Notes: a model not told the origin generated them from the sequence alone. A stretch of DNA of 25,607 nucleotides from SIG603 sp964370405 (GCA_964370405.1 CAYJJB010000025.1:1-25607); one strand, 5' to 3'. Shown: positions 9,025-16,636, numbered from the stretch's first letter. Translations and numbers: made by a program.

Positions 9025-9066
9025 AAAAAAACACCCCATAATTTATTTGACTTAATTATGGGATGT
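9025..9066 (-). terminator. Terminator after the DUF378 gene, abutting the spoIIR start
   Basis: Arms 9031-9043 and 9054-9066 pair over 13 bases on the minus-strand RNA (one G-U) around a 10-base loop, followed by seven U (9031-9025). The last U touches the spoIIR ATG at 9024. The 3' arm contains GGGGTG, the only candidate spoIIR ribosome binding site, so the folded hairpin would both stop readthrough and hide that site. Confidence 0.8.
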
Positions 9067-9076
9067 TATTTTATTT

Positions 9077-9289
9077 TTATTCATCAATTCTTCCAATACC
9101 GCTTTTCTTTTTCATAAAGAAACTTAAGCACCATAGAGCTGATAAGAACACTAAAATATAGACAGTTCTGCTGATAAATGAAGTTTGACCACCAAATAAA
9201 AATGCCACAAGGTCAAATTCAAAAATTCCTACAAGTCCCCAGTTTAGTCCGCCAACTACAAGTAAAATCAGTGCTAAAATATCAATCAT
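9077..9289 (-). CDS. DUF378 family small membrane protein
   Basis: A 70-residue protein with two membrane helices: about 3-25 (ILALILLVVGGLNWGLVGIF) and about 42-60 (TVYILVFLSALWCLSFF), joined by FEFDLVAFLFGG. The GLNWGLVGIFEFDLV stretch is the hallmark of DUF378 (YuzA-like) proteins, whose function is unknown. The frame extends upstream to 9328, but AAGGTGG (9305-9299) sits nine bases before the ATG at 9289, which fixes the start. A promoter lies immediately upstream and a terminator follows, so it appears to be monocistronic. Confidence 0.85.
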   Translation of the reverse strand: MIDILALILLVVGGLNWGLVGIFEFDLVAFLFGGQTSFISRTVYILVFLSALWCLSFFMKKKSGIGRIDE

Positions 9290-9312
9290 AGTAAATACCA
9301 CCTTTAATTTTT

Positions 9313-9341
9313 TATATAGCGTTTGCATTTATCTTATCCAA
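9313..9341 (-). promoter_or_regulatory. Promoter of the DUF378 gene
   Basis: TTGGAT (9341-9336), 17 bases, TATATA (9318-9313) on the minus strand. Predicted transcription start is near 9306, leaving a very short leader before the ribosome binding site at 9305-9299. Confidence 0.55.
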
Positions 9342-9355
9342 TTTTGATATTGATA

Positions 9356-9384
9356 TTCACAAATAAGAAAATTTGTGTTATTAT
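9356..9384 (+). promoter_or_regulatory. Promoter of the PHP-lrp-aminotransferase-DUF362-ispE operon
   Basis: TTCACA (9356-9361), 17 bases, TATTAT (9379-9384), each matching the sigma-A consensus in five of six bases. The gene starts at 9414 after GGAGG. A perfect dyad fills most of the spacer. Confidence 0.6.
9358..9377 (+). promoter_or_regulatory. Operator-like dyad between -35 and -10
   Basis: CACAAAT (9358-9364), six bases, ATTTGTG (9371-9377) is a perfect 7+7 inverted repeat lying across the promoter spacer, where a bound repressor would block polymerase. The operon encodes its own Lrp-type regulator, a candidate ligand for the site. Binding is inferred, not shown. Confidence 0.5.
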
Positions 9385-9413
9385 TAATTTATCTATAATT
9401 TTGGAGGTAAGTT

Positions 9414-10244
9414 ATGAATTTTAAAAATATTTCCGACTGCCATACACATTCAAATGTTTCTTATGACGGCGACTGTGATATGAAAGATATGTGTGAGCGT
9501 GCACTCAGTTTAAACCTTTATTACTATGCACTTACAGACCACTGTGAATGTGAGCGCTTTTATGACAAAGAGCAGTCTTATAAGCCTGTTGTAAAAAAAG
9601 CAATAGAACAAATGGAACAAATGAAAACAGACTTTTCAGATAAACTTAATATTATAAAAGGAATTGAACTAGGACAACCTGTATATGATTTAGAAGTTGC
9701 AAATATGGTTTTACAAAATTATAATTACGATTTTGTAATAGGTTCAGTTCATGCATTAAATGACGGTACGGTGGATTTTTATTTTTGGGATGAAAATGAT
9801 AAAAATGTTGAACCTGTACTTCAAAAATATTTTGATGAGCTTCATAGACTTATAGATTTTAATAATTTTGATACTTTAGCGCATATTACTTATCCACTTA
9901 GATATATAGTAGGCAGATGTAAAATTTCAATTGATATGGATTTATTTTTTGACAACTGCAAAAAAATATTCAAACGATTAATTGATGATGGTAAAGCACT
10001 TGAGCTTAACACATCTCCGCTTCGTTCCTACCCTGAAATTTTTGATATAGACATAAAACTTTTTGAAATGTACTACAAAATGGGTGGAAAGCTTTTTACC
10101 GTGGGTTCTGATGCGCATAACACAAAAGATTTAGGCACTGGTATACAAGAGGCCTATGAAAGACTTTATAACATAGGATTTAGACAGTACACAGTGTTTA
10201 TAAACAGAAAAGCAGTAATGATAGATTTAATTAAGGAGCATTAA
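9414..10244 (+). CDS. PHP-domain phosphatase, histidinol-phosphatase-like
   Basis: A 276-residue PHP-family metal-dependent phosphoesterase. The metal-binding motifs appear in order: DCHTHSN (8-14), LTDHCECE (about 40), KGIELGQ (about 79), IGSVHAL, LAHITYP and VGSDAHN near the C-terminus. Closest in layout to HisJ/HisK-type histidinol phosphatases, which dephosphorylate L-histidinol phosphate in histidine synthesis. No other his gene is nearby, so the substrate is uncertain. It is first in a five-gene run, with a good GGAGG, and ends one base before the Lrp gene. The name is by family; another phosphate ester is possible. Confidence 0.85.
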   Translation: MNFKNISDCHTHSNVSYDGDCDMKDMCERALSLNLYYYALTDHCECERFYDKEQSYKPVVKKAIEQMEQMKTDFSDKLNIIKGIELGQPVYDLEVANMVLQNYNYDFVIGSVHALNDGTVDFYFWDENDKNVEPVLQKYFDELHRLIDFNNFDTLAHITYPLRYIVGRCKISIDMDLFFDNCKKIFKRLIDDGKALELNTSPLRSYPEIFDIDIKLFEMYYKMGGKLFTVGSDAHNTKDLGTGIQEAYERLYNIGFRQYTVFINRKAVMIDLIKEH

Positions 10245-10245
10245 T

Positions 10246-10743
10246 ATGAATATTAAAGAAAGAATTTTAGAAATACTTGAAAAAAACGCAAAATTTACAA
10301 ACACACAATTAGCCGCTATGCTAAACTACACTGAAAAAGAGATTGCAAGTGCTATAAATGAACTTGAAAAAGATGGTGTAATTAAAGGCTATAAAGCAAT
10401 AATTAATTGGGAAAAACTAAACACAAAAAGAGCGTCTGCGCTTATTGAAGTAAAAGTTACACCTCAAATGGACACAGGGTTTGATGAAACTGCAAAAAGA
10501 CTTATGGAGTACGATGAGGTTGAGGCTGTATATCTTATGTCAGGCGGATATGACCTTGCACTTACTGTAAATGCCGAAACTATGTCTGATATAGCTATGT
10601 TTGTATCAAAAAGACTTGCCTGCATTAGTGGAGTACTATCAATGGCAACTCATTTTATACTTACAAAATATAAAGAAGAAAACATAGTTTTCCAATCAGA
10701 CCTTGAAGAGAAAGACGAGAGAGGGAGCAATCTTTGTGATTAA
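10246..10743 (+). CDS. Lrp/AsnC family transcriptional regulator
   Basis: A 165-residue Lrp/AsnC protein. The N-terminal winged helix-turn-helix (about 1-50) contains FTNTQLAAMLNYTEKEIASA and then ELEKDGVIKGYKAIIN, the usual hinge. The C-terminal ligand-binding RAM domain (about 62-145) has the family Gly signature in YLMSGGYDLAL. It overlaps the aminotransferase start by 8 bases. The same pairing, an Lrp protein directly before a class I aminotransferase, is known from Bacillus alaR-alaT, so control of alanine or related amino-acid metabolism is a reasonable inference. It may also autoregulate through the dyad at 9358-9377. Confidence 0.88.
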   Translation: MNIKERILEILEKNAKFTNTQLAAMLNYTEKEIASAINELEKDGVIKGYKAIINWEKLNTKRASALIEVKVTPQMDTGFDETAKRLMEYDEVEAVYLMSGGYDLALTVNAETMSDIAMFVSKRLACISGVLSMATHFILTKYKEENIVFQSDLEEKDERGSNLCD

Positions 10744-11929
10744 TTATAATGAATACATAAATAAAGAACTTTTAAACATAAAACCCTCGGGTATAAGAAA
10801 ATTCTTTGACATTGCCAATGAAATGGAAAACGTTATATCCCTAAGTGTGGGTGAACCCGATTTTAACACGCCTTGGCACATACGAGAGGCTGGTATAAAT
10901 TCACTTCAAAAAGGGAAAACAAGTTACACGCCAAACCGTGGCCTTGCAAAACTTCGTGAAGAAATATGCAATTTTCTAAACAGGAAATATCATGTAAATT
11001 ACAGCGCAGACAGCGAAGTACTTGTGACCGTAGGCGGTTCTGAGGCTATAGATTTATGCCTAAGAACCATGATAAACCATGGTGATGAAGTAATAGTGCC
11101 TGAGCCAAGTTTTGTATGCTACACACCGCTTGTACAAATTTCAGGCGGAAAACCTGTGATAATAAATACAAAAGCAGAAAACAAATTTAAACTTACAGCA
11201 AGTGAGCTTGAAGAAAAAATTACGGATAAAACAAAACTTTTAATTTTGCCTTTTCCAAACAACCCTACAGGCGCTGTAATGCGCAAAAAGGACTTAGAGG
11301 AGATTGCAGAACTAGTAAGAAAACACAATCTATTTGTTATGTCTGATGAAATTTACAGCGAGCTTACTTATGGGGATGAAGAGCATGTTTGTTTTTCGTC
11401 ACTTGAAGGAATGAGAGAGCGCACGATTGTGGTAAACGGCTTTTCAAAATCTTACTCAATGACAGGTTGGCGCATGGGCTATGCCGTTGGTCCCTGTGAA
11501 ATCATTTCACTTATGACAAAACTGCATCAATATGCAATAATGAGCGCCCCCACCACGGCACAGTATGCCGCTATAGAGGCGATTATGCATGGCGATAATG
11601 ATATTGCCCATATGAAAAAAGAATACGACATGAGAAGACGCCTTATTGTAGGTGAACTTAACCGCATGGGACTTACTTGTTTTGAGCCTGAGGGCGCATT
11701 TTATGTTTTTCCATCAATAAAATCTACAGGAATGACATCGGGCGAATTTTGCGAAAAGCTAATTTATGCAAAACAAGTTGCCGTTGTCCCTGGAGATGCA
11801 TTTGGCGACTGCGGAGAGGGCTTTATAAGAATTTCTTATTCATATTCCATTGAACATATATTAGAAGCACTAAAACGCATAGAAGAATTTTTGTCCGAAC
11901 TTAAAGATGAGGACAAAAATAATGGATAA
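10736..11929 (+). CDS. Class I/II PLP-dependent aminotransferase (AlaT/AspC/PatA-like)
   Basis: A 397-residue fold-type I aminotransferase. Features: SLSVGEPDFNTP (36-47), TSYTPNRGLAKLRE (62-75), NNPTGA (175-180), the cofactor-ring Asp in MSDEIY (Asp204), the Schiff-base lysine in GFSKSYSMTGWR (Lys238), and the C-terminal carboxylate-binding Arg in FIRISYS. An ATG at 10703 is in frame, but GAGGGAG (10721-10727) points to GTG 10736. Context with the Lrp regulator fits AlaT-like alanine/pyruvate transamination; aspartate or acetyl-diaminopimelate specificity cannot be excluded from sequence alone. Confidence 0.88.
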   Translation: MINYNEYINKELLNIKPSGIRKFFDIANEMENVISLSVGEPDFNTPWHIREAGINSLQKGKTSYTPNRGLAKLREEICNFLNRKYHVNYSADSEVLVTVGGSEAIDLCLRTMINHGDEVIVPEPSFVCYTPLVQISGGKPVIINTKAENKFKLTASELEEKITDKTKLLILPFPNNPTGAVMRKKDLEEIAELVRKHNLFVMSDEIYSELTYGDEEHVCFSSLEGMRERTIVVNGFSKSYSMTGWRMGYAVGPCEIISLMTKLHQYAIMSAPTTAQYAAIEAIMHGDNDIAHMKKEYDMRRRLIVGELNRMGLTCFEPEGAFYVFPSIKSTGMTSGEFCEKLIYAKQVAVVPGDAFGDCGEGFIRISYSYSIEHILEALKRIEEFLSELKDEDKNNG

Positions 11930-13046
11930 CGTACACCTTTCATCTGTAAAGAACTATGACTTTACAACTCTTTACAGTGCCATAAAAGAGCAGTTTTCTG
12001 CCCTTTGCCCTCAAATTAAAGAAGGCATGACAGTGGTCATCAAACCAAATCTTGTAATACGAGCAAAAGCAGACTCTGCAATTATAACCCACCCAAATTT
12101 AGTTGCAGCAGTAGGTGTTATAGTAAAAGAAATGGGCGCAAATGTACTTATTGCCGAGAGCAGTGGCGGTCTTTTTACACCAGCTGTAGTACGTGGCAAC
12201 TTTAAGGCTTGTGGCTACGATGATATTGCACAGCAATACGGCTTTACACTCTATACAGAATGTAAGCACGAGAGTGTAGATCTTAAAAATGGTGTAATTT
12301 GCAGAAAAATTAATGTTATAGAACCTTATATTAATGCAGATTTTATTATTAACATTGCAAAACTTAAGTCCCACTGCATGACTACTTACAGCGGAGCAAT
12401 AAAAAATTTGTTTGGTGTAGTGCCAGGGCTTATGAAACCCGAACTACATTCAAGATATCCTGATAAAGTTGATTTTGCTCAGATGCTTTTGGATTTATGC
12501 GAGTATGTTAAACCTAATCTTTCGATTATAGACGCAGTTGAAGCTATGGAGGGCAATGGTCCTACAAGTGGAAGAAAAAGATTTGTAGGCGCTTTGATAG
12601 CATCAAGCAGTCCGTATGCCGCCGACTTTGTAGGCGCATCTATTGCAAACATGACTACAGATGAAATAAATATGCTAAGGCTTGCAGTAGAGCGTGGTCT
12701 TTGCCCAAAAACTGTATCAGATATTGAGATTTTGGGTGACAAGCTTAATAGCTTTATACAAAAAGACTTTTTAAAACCTGCTAGCAAATCCATAGACTTT
12801 GTTGATAAGCTGCCAAAATTTATTAGGCCAATTGCACGTAAAGTCAGCACTCCACTTCCTAAAATAATTAAGAAAAAATGTGTTGGCTGCGGAAAATGTG
12901 CCGAATCTTGTCCTAAAAAAATTATTGACATCGAACATAAACTTGCAAAAATCAATTATACCGACTGCATAAAATGCTTTTGCTGTCATGAAATGTGCCC
13001 CTACCACGCTATAGACATAAAGCGTTTATCACTTTTTAATTTATAG
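11922..13046 (+). CDS. DUF362 protein with C-terminal 2x[4Fe-4S] ferredoxin domain
   Basis: A 374-residue protein. Residues about 1-290 are a DUF362 domain (VVIKPNLV, ITHPNLV, KLKSHCMTTYSGAIKNLFG, GNGPTSG). The C-terminus holds two ferredoxin clusters: CVGCGKCAESCP (Cys320, 323, 326, 330) and CIKCFCCHEMCP (Cys349, 352, 355, 359), the second with an extra Cys354. The function of DUF362 is not well defined; it occurs widely in anaerobes and is taken to be a redox protein. ATG 11922 overlaps the aminotransferase stop by 8 bases and is preferred over ATG 11907, which has no binding site. It sits between amino-acid and isoprenoid genes, so a cytosolic electron-transfer role is only inferred. Confidence 0.88.
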   Translation: MDNVHLSSVKNYDFTTLYSAIKEQFSALCPQIKEGMTVVIKPNLVIRAKADSAIITHPNLVAAVGVIVKEMGANVLIAESSGGLFTPAVVRGNFKACGYDDIAQQYGFTLYTECKHESVDLKNGVICRKINVIEPYINADFIINIAKLKSHCMTTYSGAIKNLFGVVPGLMKPELHSRYPDKVDFAQMLLDLCEYVKPNLSIIDAVEAMEGNGPTSGRKRFVGALIASSSPYAADFVGASIANMTTDEINMLRLAVERGLCPKTVSDIEILGDKLNSFIQKDFLKPASKSIDFVDKLPKFIRPIARKVSTPLPKIIKKKCVGCGKCAESCPKKIIDIEHKLAKINYTDCIKCFCCHEMCPYHAIDIKRLSLFNL

Positions 13047-13059
13047 GAGTAAGAACTGT

Positions 13060-13902
13060 ATGGACATTAAAGCCTACGCAAAAATAAATCTTAGTTTAGA
13101 TATCCTAAAAAAAAGAGAAGATGGATATCATCTGCTTGACACTGTAATGCAAAGTGTCGATTTATATGATGTTATTAGTGTAACAAAAAATAAAAACTGC
13201 CAAATTAACATAAGTAGTAATATTTCTAATATACCCACAGACAGCAAAAACACCGCCTATAAAGCTGCACAGCTTGTCATGGAGCACAGCAAAATTTCTA
13301 ACATGGGTGTAAGTATTCATATTCATAAAAACATACCAAGCATGGCAGGTTTAGGCGGAGGCAGTGCAGATGCTGCCGCTGTAATAAAAGCACTTATTAA
13401 GCTATTTTGCTTGGAAATTGACGAAGCTTCACAGCTTAAAATTGCAGAAAAAGTTGGTGCAGACGTCCCATTTTGTCTTATAGGTGGCACAAAGCGTTGT
13501 GAAGGCATTGGCGAAATAATAACAGATGCCCCACCTCTTTGCGACTGTCATATATTAATTTGCAAGCCGCCAATTGGTATTAGTACACCTGAGGCATTTA
13601 AGCTTAGCGATAAATTTCCAGTTGATGACATGTATTTATCAACACAGCCTATGATAGAAGCACTGCAAAGTGGCGATTTAAAAACGATTTGCGACAGCTT
13701 GGGCAATAGATTTGATGATTTAATGCAAGTTCCTGATATTCAAATTATAAAGGCACTTATGAAAGCCAATGGTGCTTTGGGCGCTACAATGACAGGCAGT
13801 GGGTCAGCAGTTTTTGGTATTTTTGAAAGCTATGAAGAAATGCTTACGGCAAAAAATGAGCTAAAAGACCACGGGGAACTTTTCTGCGTAAAACCTTTGT
13901 AA
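13060..13902 (+). CDS. ispE: 4-diphosphocytidyl-2-C-methyl-D-erythritol kinase
   Basis: IspE phosphorylates the 2-hydroxyl of CDP-methylerythritol with ATP, the fourth MEP-pathway step. The 280-residue GHMP kinase shows the substrate motif AYAKINLSLDIL (5-16), the ATP-binding loop PSMAGLGGGSADAAA (about 90-104), GADVPFC and the C-terminal MTGSGSAVFGIF. Length matches the family. It is the last gene of the PHP-lrp-aminotransferase-DUF362 run, 13 bases after DUF362, and is followed by a strong terminator. Its product is the substrate of IspF, encoded about 3.4 kb downstream on the same strand. Confidence 0.95.
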   Translation: MDIKAYAKINLSLDILKKREDGYHLLDTVMQSVDLYDVISVTKNKNCQINISSNISNIPTDSKNTAYKAAQLVMEHSKISNMGVSIHIHKNIPSMAGLGGGSADAAAVIKALIKLFCLEIDEASQLKIAEKVGADVPFCLIGGTKRCEGIGEIITDAPPLCDCHILICKPPIGISTPEAFKLSDKFPVDDMYLSTQPMIEALQSGDLKTICDSLGNRFDDLMQVPDIQIIKALMKANGALGATMTGSGSAVFGIFESYEEMLTAKNELKDHGELFCVKPL

Positions 13903-13919
13903 CTTATATTTAAATATTA

Positions 13920-13955
13920 AAAGAGGAATTGCTTGTATTTTAGCAATTCCTCTTT
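13920..13955 (+). terminator. Bidirectional terminator between ispE and the membrane-protein gene
   Basis: A perfect 13-bp stem (AAAGAGGAATTGC at 13920-13932; complement 13943-13955) with a 10-base loop. U-rich sequence follows on both strands, so it can end ispE from the left and the convergent minus-strand operon from the right. Confidence 0.85.
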
Positions 13956-13966
13956 CTTATGCAATT

Positions 13967-15709
13967 TTACTCAAACGAGAGTATCGTCCTAACTGCGTTA
14001 TCTTCTTCTACAAAAGATACTTCAATTTTATCGCCAACATTTACTCTCACTATAGTTTCGTCTTGAGATACTAGCATTTTATAAATTATGTCATCGCTAT
14101 CCACCAAGTAAACCCATGAGTTTCCATCTATAGTTACGTATTTTACGTCAGTTATCGTTATTTCAACCGAGTTTGGATCATCTACTGTTACATTTGGGTC
14201 ACCAAGCCCCGCCTCAGAAAGAGCTGCCCTATATTTAGTTATAGCCTCTCTTTGTGTTGTAGCCGTAACAACTATGTTATATCTTTCAACATGTATAAGG
14301 GCGTACTGCTTTACAAGACCGCCTTTATCTTTTAACACCATGATATAAGTAGGTTGATTATCAATATTTATAACAGACGGGAAAGAAGCTGTATAGCCTA
14401 AATTTTGCACTTCTCCCTCTGCTGAATGCATTACAGAATATTCCTCAGCACCAGGAATTGCATAATATCTTATCTCGCCAGTTCTCGAGTTCATAAGCAC
14501 AAATCCAATATTTGACTGGTCACTTACAAGGGACGTTACACCTGTAAATACCCATACATCGTCATCAAACATTTTATATCCAAAATCTGCGCTTACTCTT
14601 TTACAATCTACATTTGCAAATATGCTGTTAAAGAAGCCACCGCTTAATAGACCATACCAGTCATAGCGCTCTGTAAGTAAATATCCATCATAAACAATAT
14701 CAACCCATGAAGGTATGTCTTCTTTTTCATAGTACTGGGTTTCACCGCTTGACGCATCCAGTATTACCGCACCTTTTACATCTTTACCGCCAAATAAACC
14801 TATGGTGTGCTCTATAACAGTTGCAACATAATACGCTTTTCCATCTTCTCCTATTTCAAACGAAATATTGTCAAACATCGCCCATCTATAATCAAAGCGA
14901 AGCTTTCTCATAAGGTCCTCACCAAAATACGCAGACTCTGCATAATAAATGGGATTTTCAAGCTCTACAAAGTCACCAGTATTTTCTACAGGGTCAACAG
15001 AAATGTAGCCTGGTATTCCGCTATCTTTATTTGCAAACCATTTAAAAAGTCCATCAAATTCAAGTGGAGTAACTTTTTTTGGTGCTCCATCTAAATTAAT
15101 TTGTGTATAGTAACTACTAATCTCAAATTGGCTTACCAAGTCACTTAAAGAACCTAATGCTCTCGAACCTATAATTTGTGCACTTTCTGTATCCATAAGT
15201 GCTATATTATCTATATTTTCACTGGGTTCAAAATCCTCAATAAAATTACGCTCTTCAATAGTGTCACCTGCAAGAGCCGCATAAGATTTCGCATGAAAAA
15301 CAGTGGATGAATAAATATTTAAAATAAATATTATTGCAACCAAGCCTCCTGCTGTAAACAGCAAGTACTTTACATACTTAGGTGTAGTGCCCTCAGTCTT
15401 AAACGATAGCTGTTCGCCACCAAAAGCTGTTGGGTTCTTACTTTTTGTTGTTGTGGGTGTAATTTTTATTTCGCTTGCAAATATTGAATCAAGCACAACA
15501 AATACTACTATTACAGCAACTGCCAACCCCCATGTTGTTGGCGACTGAATGTTATATGGGAACAGCATAATGTAATCTGCAATTAAAAATATAATCGCAG
15601 TAAGCACTACCGCTATAATATGACCTTTTATTTTACTTGGTTTTTTTTCCTTTACAGGCTTTGATGCAGTTTCTCGTCCCTCGGTTTTTACAAATTTAAT
15701 CTCTTCCAA
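13967..15709 (-). CDS. Large membrane-anchored protein of unknown function
   Basis: A 580-residue protein I cannot assign a function; from memory it resembles a conserved family of clostridial membrane proteins. A charged cytoplasmic tail (1-28) is followed by hydrophobic segments at about 30-52 (IIAVVLTAIIFLIADYIML), 60-78 and 114-133. Then comes a long, largely soluble, probably extracytoplasmic part rich in acidic and aromatic residues, with stretches such as GAVILDASSGETQYY and GFVLMNSRTGEIRYY that look like repeated beta-sheet elements. No Cys motif or catalytic site is evident. It starts with TTG at 15709, six bases after GGAGG, and lies 12 bases downstream of the rubredoxin fusion gene, so the two are co-transcribed. 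A shared role is inferred only. Confidence 0.75.
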   Translation of the reverse strand: MEEIKFVKTEGRETASKPVKEKKPSKIKGHIIAVVLTAIIFLIADYIMLFPYNIQSPTTWGLAVAVIVVFVVLDSIFASEIKITPTTTKSKNPTAFGGEQLSFKTEGTTPKYVKYLLFTAGGLVAIIFILNIYSSTVFHAKSYAALAGDTIEERNFIEDFEPSENIDNIALMDTESAQIIGSRALGSLSDLVSQFEISSYYTQINLDGAPKKVTPLEFDGLFKWFANKDSGIPGYISVDPVENTGDFVELENPIYYAESAYFGEDLMRKLRFDYRWAMFDNISFEIGEDGKAYYVATVIEHTIGLFGGKDVKGAVILDASSGETQYYEKEDIPSWVDIVYDGYLLTERYDWYGLLSGGFFNSIFANVDCKRVSADFGYKMFDDDVWVFTGVTSLVSDQSNIGFVLMNSRTGEIRYYAIPGAEEYSVMHSAEGEVQNLGYTASFPSVINIDNQPTYIMVLKDKGGLVKQYALIHVERYNIVVTATTQREAITKYRAALSEAGLGDPNVTVDDPNSVEITITDVKYVTIDGNSWVYLVDSDDIIYKMLVSQDETIVRVNVGDKIEVSFVEEDNAVRTILSFE

Positions 15710-15721
15710 AATAATCCTCCA

Positions 15722-16516
15722 TTATTTAAATTCAAATGCTTCTTTGCCCATTCCACAAATAGGACAGACATAATCATCAGGCAATTCTTCAAAAGGAATT
15801 TCCCCGTCATATAAATATTCGCACACTGTGCAGACATAATTTTCTGGTGGCTTTTTAGGTAAAACTTCTTCAAATACTTCTTTACCCATTCCACAAATGG
15901 GACAGGCATAATCATCAGGCAATTCTTCAAATGGAATTTCTCCGTCATATATATATGCACAAACAGAGCAAATATGCTTGATTTTTGATTTATCCACATC
16001 AGTTAAAAACTTATCATCAATATAAGTTGGTGCATTTTTAGGCGCTTTGCCCTTTACAACTTCATGATAATATTTATAAGTCATAGGTGAAGCATCATAT
16101 AATATGTCGCAGTCAATTACTTCACCAAAGAAAACCGTATGAGTATCAGTTTCACATCTATTTACAATTTTACAAACAAAATAACCACAAGACTGCTTAA
16201 TTACTGGCATAGTTTCTACAATTTCGTAGTCTATATTTTCAAATTTATCTGTGTTTTTACCACACATAAATCCAAGTGTTCCAATAATTTTCGGGTCGAT
16301 ATCTTCAGGCAAAATAGAAAGTGCAAACATTTCTGTTTTCTCCATACATGTATGTGTAAAGTTATCTTTGTTTACACTGACGGCAATTAGTGCCGGATCT
16401 ACCGTAATTTGCATTGCACTGTTTGCAATACACCCTGTTGCTTTATCCCCATTTAGCGTACTTAGTGCATATACACCATAACTTAAATTTCTATAGCTGT
16501 TCATATTTATACTCAT
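15722..16516 (-). CDS. Flavin reductase-like protein fused to two rubredoxin domains
   Basis: A 264-residue fusion. Residues 1 to about 165 are a flavin reductase (FMN-binding split-barrel) domain, with YGVYALST, ATGCIANSAMQIT and FFGEVIDCDILYD. Two short rubredoxin domains follow: Cys183/186/205/208 and Cys229/232/251/254, each with YDGEIPFEELPDDY between the Cys pairs, a shortened loop compared with classical 52-residue rubredoxin. The layout recalls high-molecular-weight rubredoxins of acetogens, which act in NAD(P)H-linked oxygen or peroxide detoxification, but those normally have one rubredoxin domain. ATG 16516 follows AAGGAGG. Divergent from ispD, with its own promoter. A cytosolic electron carrier is likely; the partner is unknown. 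Confidence 0.9.
   Translation of the reverse strand: MSINMNSYRNLSYGVYALSTLNGDKATGCIANSAMQITVDPALIAVSVNKDNFTHTCMEKTEMFALSILPEDIDPKIIGTLGFMCGKNTDKFENIDYEIVETMPVIKQSCGYFVCKIVNRCETDTHTVFFGEVIDCDILYDASPMTYKYYHEVVKGKAPKNAPTYIDDKFLTDVDKSKIKHICSVCAYIYDGEIPFEELPDDYACPICGMGKEVFEEVLPKKPPENYVCTVCEYLYDGEIPFEELPDDYVCPICGMGKEAFEFK
15741..15979 (-). repeat. Internal 138-bp tandem repeat encoding the two rubredoxin domains
   Basis: The units beginning at 15741 and 15879 are offset by exactly 138 bases (46 codons). Over roughly the first 75 bases I count about six differences, several at synonymous positions; divergence rises toward the N-terminal side of each domain. This indicates a fairly recent duplication or ongoing gene conversion. 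Confidence 0.85.
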
Positions 16517-16547
16517 TTTGAATCCTCCTTAATAATACTTTACTTAT

Positions 16548-16576
16548 AGAATATCACAATAGAAATAAGATTGCAA
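16548..16576 (-). promoter_or_regulatory. Promoter of the flavin reductase-rubredoxin operon
   Basis: TTGCAA (16576-16571), 17 bases, TATTCT (16553-16548) on the minus strand, ahead of AAGGAGG and ATG 16516. It lies back to back with the ispD promoter. Confidence 0.6.
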
Positions 16577-16578
16577 TA

Positions 16579-16608
16579 TTGACTATGATATAGTTTTAGT
16601 TATATAAT
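16579..16608 (+). promoter_or_regulatory. Promoter of ispD-ispF
   Basis: TTGACT (16579-16584), 18 bases, perfect TATAAT (16603-16608), about 28 bases before ATG 16637, which has GAGG at a good distance. The -35 elements of the two divergent promoters are only two bases apart, so the two transcripts probably compete for polymerase. Confidence 0.75.
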
Positions 16609-16636
16609 AAAAAAAATACTATGAAGAGGTACAAAA

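Noticed and set aside
9025..9120. Sigma-F promoter for spoIIR
   Set aside because: Only loose resemblance (GTATT and an A-rich block) with wrong spacing; not reportable without start-site data.
12099..12374. Minus-strand frames antisense to the DUF362 gene
   Set aside because: Shadow frames of a well-supported gene with clear domain motifs; no ribosome binding sites or recognisable products.
15688..15999. 103-codon minus-strand frame with an internal repeat
   Set aside because: It is the out-of-frame reading of the duplicated rubredoxin region; the repeat comes from the real gene.
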